From: VRUE01 sp963745915
GTDB lineage: Bacteria; Actinomycetota; Thermoleophilia; Solirubrobacterales; 70-9
DNA: 64,000 nucleotides
Reading direction: 5' to 3'
Assembly: GCA_963745915.1 (NCBI GenBank)
Contig: CAVUZA010000002.1
Coordinates: 2,232,001-2,296,000, forward strand
The notes beneath the pieces are model-generated. The model was not told the DNA's origin. It did not search any database and saw only the letters and a program-made list of their open reading frames with translations. Numbering within the stretch: the stretch's first letter is position 1; each line of letters starts with the position of its first letter. The translations under genes and the position numbers were made by a program. Positions 21,440 to 29,539 of this stretch are shown piece after piece.

Positions 21440-22402
21440 CTATCTTGCATTTCGTGCCTGGCGGCCGGCGTTTTGACGGCTCTGACGGGCGCCGAAGGCG
21501 AGCACCAGGCCCGCCGTCTCGGCCGGCTTCTCGACGTTGGGCGAGTGGCCGGCGCCGGCCACCAGCTTGGTCGCCGCGCCGGCGGCGCGGTAGGCGGCCA
21601 GCGACTGCTCGGGGTCGCTGGCGATCTGCTCCTCGGCGCCCATGATCGCCAGCGCCGGCTTGCCGGTCGCGGCGACCCGCTCGGGCAGCGGCTCTTCGCC
21701 GGTGTACTCGTCGAATCCGTCGTGCGAGCCCTCGTAGGAGCTGTAGGTCATCCGCTTGACGTCCTCGACGAAGGCGTCGGGCACGTCGAAGCCGGGGGCG
21801 AAGGCGACCTTCAGCCCGTCGCGGATCGAGAAGTCCGGCTTGACCCTCCACAGCGCCTGGCCGATCAGCGGCTTGAAGGGCAGTTCGCCGATCAAGCCGA
21901 CGTCGCCGTAGGAGGTGTCGGGGATGCTGTCGATCAGGACCATGCGCCGCACCAGCTGCGGCGACTGCTCGGCGAGCGCCACCGTCACCGGGCCGCCGAG
22001 CGAGTGGCCGACGACCTCCGCGTCGCGCACCCCGAGCCGGTGCAGCGCTTCGGCGAGCAGGTCGGCCTGCTCGGGCATTGTGTAGCCCGAGCGCGGCTTC
22101 TCCGAGCCGCCGTGGCCGAGCAGGTCGATCGCCACCACCCGGTGCCGGCGGGCGAGGCGGGGGATCATCCCGTCCCACCAGTCGATCGCGCAGGTGAAGC
22201 AGTGGACGAGGACGATCGGGCTGCCGTCGCGCGGGCCGCGCTCGATCGCCTGCACCTCGCCGCCGCCGAGGCTGAGCAGGCGCCCGCCCGGCTCGGTCAC
22301 CTCGGCGGACTTCGTTTCGTGGTCGACGATCACGGCGTTGAGGATCAGCAGCACCAGCAGGGCCGCCACCACGCCGATCAGGATCTTCCAGCCTCTCCGC
22401 AC
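21440..22402 (-). CDS. Membrane-anchored alpha/beta hydrolase
   Basis: A 320-aa protein. An N-terminal membrane helix (WKILIGVVAALLVLLILNAVIV) anchors an alpha/beta-hydrolase domain that probably lies outside the membrane. The oxyanion segment (VLVHCFTCAIDWW), the DLLGHGGSEKP loop, the nucleophile elbow GHSLGG, and a C-terminal His (AGAGHSPNVEKP) form the expected catalytic set. Substrate unknown. GTG start 22402; murA diverges 24 bp away. Confidence 0.85.
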   Translation of the reverse strand: MRRGWKILIGVVAALLVLLILNAVIVDHETKSAEVTEPGGRLLSLGGGEVQAIERGPRDGSPIVLVHCFTCAIDWWDGMIPRLARRHRVVAIDLLGHGGSEKPRSGYTMPEQADLLAEALHRLGVRDAEVVGHSLGGPVTVALAEQSPQLVRRMVLIDSIPDTSYGDVGLIGELPFKPLIGQALWRVKPDFSIRDGLKVAFAPGFDVPDAFVEDVKRMTYSSYEGSHDGFDEYTGEEPLPERVAATGKPALAIMGAEEQIASDPEQSLAAYRAAGAATKLVAGAGHSPNVEKPAETAGLVLAFGARQSRQNAGRQARNAR

Positions 22403-22426
22403 TGCGCGTTACCCTAGCCGGAACCC

Positions 22427-23725
22427 ATGGAGAAATTCGTCATCCAGGGCGGCGTGCCGCTCTCCGGCGAGCTGACCGTCGCCGGCAACAAGAACGCGGC
22501 CCTGCCGATCCTCGCCGCCTGCCTGCTGACCGAGGAGGAGCTGCTGCTCGAGCGGGTGCCGCGGATCCGCGACACCGAAGCGCAGGTCGCCCTGCTCGAG
22601 CGGCTCGGGGTCGAGGCCGAGTGGACCGCCGACAACGCGATCCGGCTCTGCGCCGCCGGCGTCTCCGAGGTCGCCGTCGACGAGGAGCTCTCCAAGCAGA
22701 TCCGCGCCTCCTTCCTGCTCGCCGGCCCGCTGCTCGCCCGCTTCGGCGAGGCGCGGATGCCGCCGCCCGGCGGCGACTTCATCGGCCGCCGCCGGCTCGA
22801 CGCCCACCTCGACGCCTTCAAGGATCTCGGCGCGCGGGTCGAGGGCGAGCGCTGGATCGAGCTGACGGCGCCCGGCGACGGCCTCTGTCCCTGCCACATC
22901 TTCATGGACGAGCCCTCGGTGATGGGCACCGAGAACGCGCTGATGGCCGCCGCCCTGACGCCCGGGCCGACGACGATCTCCAACGCCGCCTGCGAGCCCC
23001 ACGTCCAGGACCTCGCCCGCCTGCTCAGCGCGATGGGCGCCCAGGTCGACGGCATCGGCTCCAACGTGATGACAGTCCACGGCCGCGACCGCCTCGGCGG
23101 CGCCCGCCACACGGTCTGCGCCGACCACATCGAGGTCGGCAGCTTCATGGCCCTCGCCGCGGCGACCGGCGGCGAGCTGCGCATCCGCGACGCCGAACCG
23201 GCCGACCTGCTGATGGTCCGCCGCCAGTTCCGCCGCCTCGGCCTGCGCTCGGAGGTCGAGGGCAACGACGTGATCGTCCCGCCCGGGCAGCGCCTGCGCA
23301 TCCAGGCCGACCTCGGCGACGCGATCCCGAAGATCGAGGACGGGCCCTGGCCCGCCTTCCCCGCCGACCTGACCTCGATCGCGCTCGCCCTCGCCACCCA
23401 GGCCGACGGCGAGATCCTGATCTTCGAGAAGATGTTCGAGAACCGCCTCTTCTTCGTCGACAAGCTGGTCGCGATGGGCGCTCGGATCACGCTCTGCGAT
23501 CCCCACCGGGCGATCGTCAGCGGTCCGAGCCGGCTTCACGGCGAACGGGTCGAGAGCCCCGACATCCGCGCCGGGATGGCGATGCTCATCGCCGCCCTGG
23601 CCGCCGAGGGCAGCTCGGAGATCGGCAACATCCGCCAGATCGACCGGGGCTACGAGCAGATCGACGAGCGCCTGCGCGGGCTGGGCGCGCAGATCGAACG
23701 GGTCTCTTCAGAGGTCCCGGCTTAA
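22427..23725 (+). CDS. murA: UDP-N-acetylglucosamine 1-carboxyvinyltransferase MurA with natural Cys-to-Asp active site
   Basis: A 432-aa EPSP-synthase-fold enzyme for the first committed step of peptidoglycan synthesis: PEP plus UDP-GlcNAc gives enolpyruvyl-UDP-GlcNAc. N-terminal QGGVPLSGELTVAGNKNAALP with the conserved Lys-Asn is present. The loop that holds catalytic Cys115 in E. coli reads PGGDFIGRR, so Asp117 replaces Cys. Known Asp variants (mycobacteria, chlamydiae) are active and resist fosfomycin, so intrinsic resistance is expected. The gene stands before the his operon with a separate promoter downstream. Confidence 0.95.
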   Translation: MEKFVIQGGVPLSGELTVAGNKNAALPILAACLLTEEELLLERVPRIRDTEAQVALLERLGVEAEWTADNAIRLCAAGVSEVAVDEELSKQIRASFLLAGPLLARFGEARMPPPGGDFIGRRRLDAHLDAFKDLGARVEGERWIELTAPGDGLCPCHIFMDEPSVMGTENALMAAALTPGPTTISNAACEPHVQDLARLLSAMGAQVDGIGSNVMTVHGRDRLGGARHTVCADHIEVGSFMALAAATGGELRIRDAEPADLLMVRRQFRRLGLRSEVEGNDVIVPPGQRLRIQADLGDAIPKIEDGPWPAFPADLTSIALALATQADGEILIFEKMFENRLFFVDKLVAMGARITLCDPHRAIVSGPSRLHGERVESPDIRAGMAMLIAALAAEGSSEIGNIRQIDRGYEQIDERLRGLGAQIERVSSEVPA

Positions 23726-23748
23726 GAGGGCTTTGGCCCCCGCTCTCG

Positions 23749-23754
23749 TAAGGT
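23749..23754 (+). promoter_or_regulatory. Probable -10 box of the his operon
   Basis: TAAGGT ends 7 nt before the hisZ ATG, the same spacing seen at several other genes here. It suggests a leaderless his mRNA. Confidence 0.4.
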
Positions 23755-23761
23755 CAGGCGC

Positions 23762-24754
23762 ATGATCCACCCGATTCCCCCAGGCACCCGCGACGTGCTG
23801 CCCGACGAGATGCGCGAGCTGCGCCGCCTGCACATGGCGATGATCGAGGTCTTCGAGAGCCGCGGCTACGGCGAGGTGGCGACGCCGGCGATCGAGTACG
23901 ACGCGGTGATGGCGCGCGGCGACGGCCGCACCGCCGGCTCCGCCTACCGCTTCTTCGACGAGCGCGGCGACCTGCTCGCCCTGCGCTCCGACATGACCGT
24001 GCCGATCGCCCGCCTGGTCGCCAGCCGCTACGCCGAGGCCGAGCCGCCCTTCCGCCTCTGCTACCTCGGCAACGCCTTCCGCGCCGTGCGCCCGCAGCGC
24101 GGGCAGATGCGCGAGTTCGCCCAGGCCGGGGTCGAGCTGATCGGCCTGGCGGCGCCCGACGGCACCGCCGAGGTGGTCGAGGTGCTGGAGGCGACGCTCG
24201 ACGCCGCCGGCCTCGACCGCGCCGTGATCGGGCTCGGCGACTCCGACCTCTTCCGCCAGCTGCTCGGCGAGCTCGGCATCGAGGGCGAGGCGCGGGAGTC
24301 GCTGCTCGCCCGGCTCGCCGCCCACGACCTGGTCGGGCTCGAGGTCGAGCTCGACGAGCTCGACGGCGTCGGCGACGAACAGGCGGCGACCTGCCTCGCC
24401 CTCTCGCAGCTGCGCGGCGGCAAGGAGGTGCTCGACCAGGCGCGCTCGCTCGGCGGCGCCGCGGTCGAGCGGGCGACGGCGCGGCTCGGCGCCACCTTCG
24501 AGGCGCTGGAGGCGCGCGGCGTCGCCGAGCGGGTGCGAATCGACCTCGGCCTGCTGCGCGACCTCGGCTACTACAGCGGCGCCATCCTCGAGGTCTACGA
24601 CCCGGCCCTCGGCCACGTCCTCGGCGGCGGCGGCCGCTACGACCAGCTGCTGCAGCGCTTCGGCGTCGACCTGCCGGCGGCCGGCTTCGCCCTCTACCTG
24701 GAGCGCGTCCACGTCGCCCAGATGGAGGAGCAACAGGGAGGCGGGGGACGGTGA
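23762..24754 (+). CDS. hisZ: ATP phosphoribosyltransferase regulatory subunit HisZ
   Basis: A 330-aa paralogue of histidyl-tRNA synthetase that lacks the anticodon domain and activates short-form HisG. Class II synthetase motif 1-3 remnants are visible (PPGTRDVLPDEMRELRRLH, ALRSDMTVPIARLVASRY, LGGGGRYDQLLQRFG). It is followed at once by a short hisG, which needs HisZ, so HisZ is preferred over HisS. ATG start; the stop overlaps the hisG GTG. Confidence 0.9.
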   Translation: MIHPIPPGTRDVLPDEMRELRRLHMAMIEVFESRGYGEVATPAIEYDAVMARGDGRTAGSAYRFFDERGDLLALRSDMTVPIARLVASRYAEAEPPFRLCYLGNAFRAVRPQRGQMREFAQAGVELIGLAAPDGTAEVVEVLEATLDAAGLDRAVIGLGDSDLFRQLLGELGIEGEARESLLARLAAHDLVGLEVELDELDGVGDEQAATCLALSQLRGGKEVLDQARSLGGAAVERATARLGATFEALEARGVAERVRIDLGLLRDLGYYSGAILEVYDPALGHVLGGGGRYDQLLQRFGVDLPAAGFALYLERVHVAQMEEQQGGGGR

Positions 24755-25431
24755 GCGTCGAGGTCGCCGGGCTCGGCCACGCCAAGTCGGAGGGGCCGCT
24801 GAAGCTGGCGGTGCCGCGCGGCGCCCTGCTCGGCGAGACCCTCGACGCCCTCGACGCGATCGGCCTCGACACCGCCGCGGCGCGCGGCGAGTCGCGCTCG
24901 CTGATCTTCCCCGGCGAGGAGATCACCCTGGTCACGATGCGCCCCTCCGACGTGCCGACCTACGTCGAGGCCGGCGCCGCTGACGTCGGCATCACCGGCA
25001 AGGACGTCCTGCTCGAGCAGGCCGACCGCCAGGTCTACGAGCTGCTCGACCTCGGCTTCGGCCGCTGCCGCATGGTGCTCGCCGGGCGCAGCGGCGACCG
25101 CAGCCTCGGCGAGTCCCAGCGCCGCCTGGGGATGATGCGGATCGCGACCAAGTACCCGCGCACCGCCGAACGCCACTTCGAGTCGACCGGCCGCCAGGTC
25201 GAGGTGATCGAGGTCAAGGGCTCGGTCGAGCTGGCGCCGCTGATCGGCCTCGCCGACGGCATCGTCGACCTGGTCGCCACCGGCCGCACCCTGGAAGAGA
25301 ACGACCTCGAGGTGCGCGAGGAGATCCTCGAGTGCACCGCCCGCTTCGTCGCCAACCGGGTCGCGCACAAGCTGCGGGCGACCGAGGTCGACGACCTGAT
25401 GGAGAGGCTGCGCGAGAAGGTCGCACCGTGA
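24751..25431 (+). CDS. hisG: ATP phosphoribosyltransferase catalytic subunit (short form)
   Basis: A 226-aa short-form HisG: first step of histidine synthesis, ATP plus PRPP to phosphoribosyl-ATP. Visible motifs are VPRGALLGETLDAL, the GAADVGITGKDVLLE segment and the PRPP-binding loop region LADGIVDLVATGRTL. It lacks the C-terminal regulatory domain of the long form, consistent with hisZ next door. GTG start; hisD starts inside its stop codon. Confidence 0.95.
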   Translation: MSVEVAGLGHAKSEGPLKLAVPRGALLGETLDALDAIGLDTAAARGESRSLIFPGEEITLVTMRPSDVPTYVEAGAADVGITGKDVLLEQADRQVYELLDLGFGRCRMVLAGRSGDRSLGESQRRLGMMRIATKYPRTAERHFESTGRQVEVIEVKGSVELAPLIGLADGIVDLVATGRTLEENDLEVREEILECTARFVANRVAHKLRATEVDDLMERLREKVAP

Positions 25432-26702
25432 GGGTGCGGCGCTTCGAGTGGGAGGGGGCCGCCGCAAGCGCCGCCGCGATCCGCGACTGGGCGGTCGCCG
25501 CGGCCGAGCCGGTCGACGTGAGCGCGATCGAGCGCCAGGTGCGCGAGGAGGGCGACGCCGCCGTCCTGCGGCTGACCAACCGCTTCGACGCCAGCGCGTC
25601 GCCGCTCGACTCGGTGGCGGTCGACCCCGATGCGCCGGCCCGCGCCCTGGCCGCGCTCGATCCGGCGCTGCGCGAGTCCCTGGAGCTCGCCGCGGCCAAC
25701 ATCCGCACCGTCGCCGAGGCCCAGCTCCCCCCGGTGCAACGGGTTACGGCTCCCCCAGGACCGCAAAGCGTTTCAGTGCGGGAGGTGGCGGTCCGGGCGG
25801 CCGGGATCTACGCCCCGGGCGGGCGGGCGGCCTACCCGTCGAGCGTCCTGATGTGCGCGATCCCCGCCCGGGTGGCCGGGGTCGAGCGCCTGGCGCTGGC
25901 CTCGCCGCCGGGTCCCGACGGCGCGGTCGGCCCGCTGGTGCTCGCCGCCGCCGCCCTCTGCGAGGTCGACGAGGTCTACGCGATCGGCGGTGCCCAGGCG
26001 ATCTTCGCCCTCGCCCACGGCACCGAGACGATCGCCGCGGTCGACGTCGTCGCCGGCCCGGGCAACGCCTGGGTGCGTGAGGCCAAGCGCGCCGTCTCCG
26101 GCACGGTCGGGATCGACTCGCTGGCCGGTCCCTCGGAGCTGATGCTGCTCGCCGACGCCGGCACCGAGCCGCGGTGGGCGGCGCTCGACCTCTGTGCCCA
26201 GGCCGAGCACGGGGGGGAGGGCGCGCTGATCGCCGCCGCGGCCGACGCCGCGGTGCTCGACGCGGTCGAGGCGGAGACGGTCCGCCTCGCCGGCGAGCGC
26301 GAGGGCGTCGGCGACGCCCCGCTGGCGCTGGCCCGGGTCCCCGGCGCCGAGGCCGCGGTCGACCTCGCCAACGCCTTCGCCCCCGAGCACCTCGAGCTGC
26401 TGGTCGAGGACGCCGCCGCTCTCGCAGAGCGGGTCACCACCGCCGGCTGCGTCTTCGCCGGCCCGCACAGCGCCACCGCCTTCGGCGACTACGCCGCCGG
26501 CTCCAACCACGTGCTGCCGACCGGCGGCGCCGGGCGCTTCTCCGGGCCGCTCGGCCCGCACGTCTTCCGCCGCAAGGTCGCCACCGTGGAGGTATCCGCC
26601 GAGGCGGCGGCGAAGCTGGCACCGCACGTCGATCGCATCGCCCGGGCGGAGGGATTCCCCGTCCACGGCGAGTCGGCGATGATCAGGGTGGAGAATGGCT
26701 GA
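25428..26702 (+). CDS. hisD: Histidinol dehydrogenase
   Basis: A 424-aa zinc enzyme oxidising histidinol to histidine in two NAD-dependent steps. Conserved blocks: GIYAPGGRAAYPSSVLM, GGAQAIFALAHGTE, VAGPGNAWVREAKRAV, the metal/substrate QAEHGGEGALI and the GPHSATAFGDYAAGSNHVLPT signature. GTG start overlaps the hisG stop. The stretch 25735-25780 uses codons rare in the rest of the gene and can fold into an imperfect hairpin, though protein length there matches homologues. Confidence 0.95.
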   Translation: MRVRRFEWEGAAASAAAIRDWAVAAAEPVDVSAIERQVREEGDAAVLRLTNRFDASASPLDSVAVDPDAPARALAALDPALRESLELAAANIRTVAEAQLPPVQRVTAPPGPQSVSVREVAVRAAGIYAPGGRAAYPSSVLMCAIPARVAGVERLALASPPGPDGAVGPLVLAAAALCEVDEVYAIGGAQAIFALAHGTETIAAVDVVAGPGNAWVREAKRAVSGTVGIDSLAGPSELMLLADAGTEPRWAALDLCAQAEHGGEGALIAAAADAAVLDAVEAETVRLAGEREGVGDAPLALARVPGAEAAVDLANAFAPEHLELLVEDAAALAERVTTAGCVFAGPHSATAFGDYAAGSNHVLPTGGAGRFSGPLGPHVFRRKVATVEVSAEAAAKLAPHVDRIARAEGFPVHGESAMIRVENG

Positions 26703-27297
26703 GCAGATGAGCCGCACGGCGAACAGAGAGCGCAGGACCGGCGAGACCGAGGTCAGGCTCGCCCTCGACCTCGACGGCGGCGAGGCGAGCGCCGCGACCG
26801 GGGTCGGTTTCCTCGACCACATGCTCGACCTGCTCGCCCGCCACGGGCGGCTGGGGCTGAAGGTCGAGGCCTCGGGCGACCTGGAGACGGGCGCCCATCA
26901 CACGGTCGAGGACGTCGGCATCGTGCTCGGCCAGGCGCTCGACGAGGCGCTCGGCGACCGGGCCGGGATCCGGCGCTACGGCTCGGCCCTGGTGCCGATG
27001 GACGAGTCGCTGGCCGAGTGCGCGATCGACATCTCGGGCCGGCCGCTCTGCGTCTTCGACGCCGAGCTGCCGGTCGGCAACATCGCCGGCTTCGACACCG
27101 AGCTGGCCGAGGAGTTCTTCCGCGCCGTCGCCAACAGTGCCAAGCTCACCCTGCACGTCTCGGTCCGCTACGGGAGCAACGCCCACCACATGATCGAGGC
27201 CGCCTTCAAGGCCTTCGCCCGCGCCCTGCGGGTCGCCGTCTCGCTCGATCCCGGGGAGAGCGGCGTGCCATCGACCAAGGGGACGCTCAGTGAGTAG
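26695..27297 (+). CDS. hisB: Imidazoleglycerol-phosphate dehydratase
   Basis: A 200-aa monofunctional HisB, sixth step of the pathway. The two pseudo-repeat metal motifs are clear: GFLDHMLDLLARHG with GAHHTVEDVGIVLG, and NAHHMIEAAFKAFARAL. No phosphatase domain is fused. It overlaps the hisD end by eight bases. The aminotransferase hisC often found between hisD and hisB is missing here. Confidence 0.96.
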   Translation: MAEQMSRTANRERRTGETEVRLALDLDGGEASAATGVGFLDHMLDLLARHGRLGLKVEASGDLETGAHHTVEDVGIVLGQALDEALGDRAGIRRYGSALVPMDESLAECAIDISGRPLCVFDAELPVGNIAGFDTELAEEFFRAVANSAKLTLHVSVRYGSNAHHMIEAAFKAFARALRVAVSLDPGESGVPSTKGTLSE

Positions 27298-27919
27298 CGC
27301 CCGGATCTGCATCCTCGACTACGGCATGGGCAACCTGCGCTCGGCCGAGAAGGCGCTCGAGCACGTCGGCGCGACGGCGACGATCTCCGCCGAGCCGGGG
27401 GCGGTGCGCGCCGCCGACGGACTGGTCCTGCCCGGGGTCGGCGCCTTCCCGCGGGCGATGGAGCACGTCCGCGCCCGCGGCCTCGACGAGCTGCTCGCCG
27501 AGCGCCACGCCGCCGGGGTGCCGATCCTCGGCATCTGCCTCGGCCTGCAGCTGCTCTTCGACTCGACCACCGAGCACGGCGGGGCCGAGGGCCTCGGCCT
27601 GCTCGCCGGCGCGGTCGAGGAGCTCGACGCGCCCGGGCTCAAGGTCCCGCACATCGGCTGGTCGCCGGTGCGCTGGGAGCGCGACTCGCGCCTCGCCGAG
27701 GGGATCGAGTCCGAGACGCCCTTCTACCACGTGCACTCCTTCGCGCCGCGCCCGCAGGCCGGCGAGCTGGTCGGCAGCGCCGCCTACGGCGCCCGCTTCT
27801 GCTCGGTCGCCGAGCGCGACAACGTCTTCGGCGTCCAGTTCCACCCGGAGAAGTCGAGCAGCGCCGGCCTGCGCCTGCTCGCCAACTTCGCCGGCATCTG
27901 CGCCTCGGTCCCGGCCTAG
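27290..27919 (+). CDS. hisH: Imidazole glycerol phosphate synthase glutaminase subunit HisH
   Basis: A 209-aa class I glutamine amidotransferase supplying ammonia to HisF. The nucleophile is Cys83 in GICLGLQLLF, with the His-Glu of VQFHPEKSS completing the triad. The N-terminal ICILDYGMGNLRSAEKAL is typical. GTG start overlaps hisB. Confidence 0.96.
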   Translation: MSSARICILDYGMGNLRSAEKALEHVGATATISAEPGAVRAADGLVLPGVGAFPRAMEHVRARGLDELLAERHAAGVPILGICLGLQLLFDSTTEHGGAEGLGLLAGAVEELDAPGLKVPHIGWSPVRWERDSRLAEGIESETPFYHVHSFAPRPQAGELVGSAAYGARFCSVAERDNVFGVQFHPEKSSSAGLRLLANFAGICASVPA

Positions 27920-27926
27920 CCTCGCC

Positions 27927-28652
27927 GTGATCCTCTACCCGGCGATCGACATCCGCGGCGGCCAGGCCGTGCGCCTGCTGCAGGGCGACTACGCGCGCGA
28001 GACCGCCTACGACGCCGACCCGGTCGACGCCGCCCGGCGCTGGGCCGGCGAAGGCGCCGAGTTCCTCCACGTCGTCGACCTCGACGGGGCCAAGGCGGGC
28101 GAGCCGCGCAACCTCGACGCGGTGCGGCGCATCGCCGAGGCGGTCGAGTGCCCGATCCAGGTCGGCGGCGGCCTGCGCGCCGCGGCGGCGGTCGAGGCGG
28201 TGCTCCAGGCCGGCGCCGCCCGCGTCGTGATCGGCACCGCGGCGCTGCGCGACCCGGAGTTCCTCGCCGCCTGCGTCGAGGCCCACGGCGAGCGGGTGGT
28301 CGTCTCGGTCGACGCCCGCGACGGCAAGGTCTCGCTGTCAGGCTGGACCGAGGCCAGCGACGTCGACGTCGCCGACGCGGTCGCCGACCTGGGCCGTCGC
28401 GGCGTCGGCCGCTTTCTCTGCACCGCGATCGAGGTCGACGGGACGATGGAGGGGCCGGCGCTGGACGAGCTCAACCGGATCGCGGCGGGGACCGAGGCGG
28501 AGGTGATCGCCTCGGGCGGCGTCGGGACCCTGGACGACCTCGGTCGGCTGGGGCGGATTGGCGCTCCGAACGTCGAGGGCGCGATCGTGGGACGGGCGCT
28601 GTATGAGCGCAAGTTCACGGTTGCCGAGGGGATTGCTGCTTTGGGGGGATAG
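27927..28652 (+). CDS. hisA: Phosphoribosylformimino-5-aminoimidazole carboxamide ribotide isomerase
   Basis: A 241-aa TIM barrel that opens the ring of ProFAR. The catalytic Asp lies in LYPAIDIRGGQAVRLLQGDY. The phosphate-binding half-barrel loops are QVGGGLRAAAAVEAVL and IASGGVGTLDDL. In actinobacteria such as Streptomyces and Mycobacterium this gene is the bifunctional priA that also serves tryptophan synthesis, and that is possible here. GTG start. Codon use becomes less GC-biased near 28540, before the stop at the edge of a long inverted repeat. Confidence 0.92.
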   Translation: MILYPAIDIRGGQAVRLLQGDYARETAYDADPVDAARRWAGEGAEFLHVVDLDGAKAGEPRNLDAVRRIAEAVECPIQVGGGLRAAAAVEAVLQAGAARVVIGTAALRDPEFLAACVEAHGERVVVSVDARDGKVSLSGWTEASDVDVADAVADLGRRGVGRFLCTAIEVDGTMEGPALDELNRIAAGTEAEVIASGGVGTLDDLGRLGRIGAPNVEGAIVGRALYERKFTVAEGIAALGG

Positions 28653-28753
28653 GAGAGCGGGGCACCCTCCTCCCGAGGCCGTCGCGCAGCTGGGGCGGAC
28701 TTGCGATTCGAGGCGTGGATTCCAAGCCTCTGGAGGAGGGTGCCCCGCTCTCC
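28652..28753. repeat. 102-bp inverted-repeat element between hisA and hisF
   Basis: Perfect 22-nt arms (28652-28673 and 28732-28753) enclose 58 nt. The left arm begins at the last base of the hisA stop. The interior contains a second hairpin (GAGGCGTGG...CCAAGCCTC). No T run follows. A TACGCT box and the hisF start come directly after it, so it probably separates hisF from the upstream operon. Confidence 0.85.
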
Positions 28754-28767
28754 TGCCGCCCCACGAC

Positions 28768-28773
28768 TACGCT
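28768..28773 (+). promoter_or_regulatory. Possible -10 box of hisF
   Basis: TACGCT ends 7 nt before the hisF ATG and follows the 102-bp inverted repeat. It would give hisF its own leaderless transcript. Confidence 0.35.
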
Positions 28774-28780
28774 TCCCGGC

Positions 28781-29539
28781 ATGGTTTTGAAGCGGGTCAT
28801 TCCCTGCTTGGACGTGGATGGCGGGCGGGTCGTTAAGGGGACGAACTTCGTCGGCTTGCGCGACGCCGGGGATCCGGTGGAGTTGGCCGAGCGGTATGAC
28901 GCTGAGGGGGCCGATGAGCTGGTGTTTCTCGACATCACCGCGTCGCATGAGAGGCGGGAGACGATCGTCGAGCTGGCGCGGCGGACGGCGGACAATGTGT
29001 TCATCCCGTTCACGATTGGGGGCGGGATCCGGTCGGTGGAGGATGCGCAGGCGGTGTTGGATGCGGGGGCCGACAAGGTGTCCGTGAATTCCTCGGCGCT
29101 GGCGCGGCCCGAGCTGCTGACGGAGTTGGCGGATCACTTTGGGGCTCAGTGCGTGGTGATCGCGATCGATGCGAAGCGCGAGGACGAGGGTTGGGGCGTC
29201 TACGTCAACGGGGGGCGCAAGAAGGTCGAGGGGCGGGAGGCGGTGGTTTGGGCGCGCGAGGCGGTTGAGCTTGGGGCGGGGGAGGTGCTCTTGACCAGCA
29301 TGGACCGGGACGGGACGAACGACGGGTATGACATCGAGCTGACGCGGGCGGTGGCCGATGCGGTGTCGGTGCCCGTCATCGCTTCGGGTGGGGCCGGGAC
29401 GCTCGAGCATCTGAGCGAGGCGGTCTCCGAGGGGCACGCCGACGCGGTTCTCTGCGCCTCGATCTTCCACTACGGGGCCTTTACCGTCGGCCAGGCCAAG
29501 GAGCGGATGGCGGCCGACGGGATCGCCGTTCGCGTCTGA
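28781..29539 (+). CDS. hisF: Imidazole glycerol phosphate synthase cyclase subunit HisF
   Basis: A 252-aa TIM barrel that pairs with HisH. Conserved: RVIPCLDVDGGRVVKGTNF with the catalytic Asp, FTIGGGIRSVEDAQ, VSVNSSALARPEL, the second catalytic Asp in LTSMDRDGTNDGYD, and IASGGAGTLEH. The ATG at 28781 gives the standard N-terminus. Codon choice (many TTG, GAT, GTT, GGG) differs visibly from the adjacent his genes until about 29400. Confidence 0.96.
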   Translation: MVLKRVIPCLDVDGGRVVKGTNFVGLRDAGDPVELAERYDAEGADELVFLDITASHERRETIVELARRTADNVFIPFTIGGGIRSVEDAQAVLDAGADKVSVNSSALARPELLTELADHFGAQCVVIAIDAKREDEGWGVYVNGGRKKVEGREAVVWAREAVELGAGEVLLTSMDRDGTNDGYDIELTRAVADAVSVPVIASGGAGTLEHLSEAVSEGHADAVLCASIFHYGAFTVGQAKERMAADGIAVRV

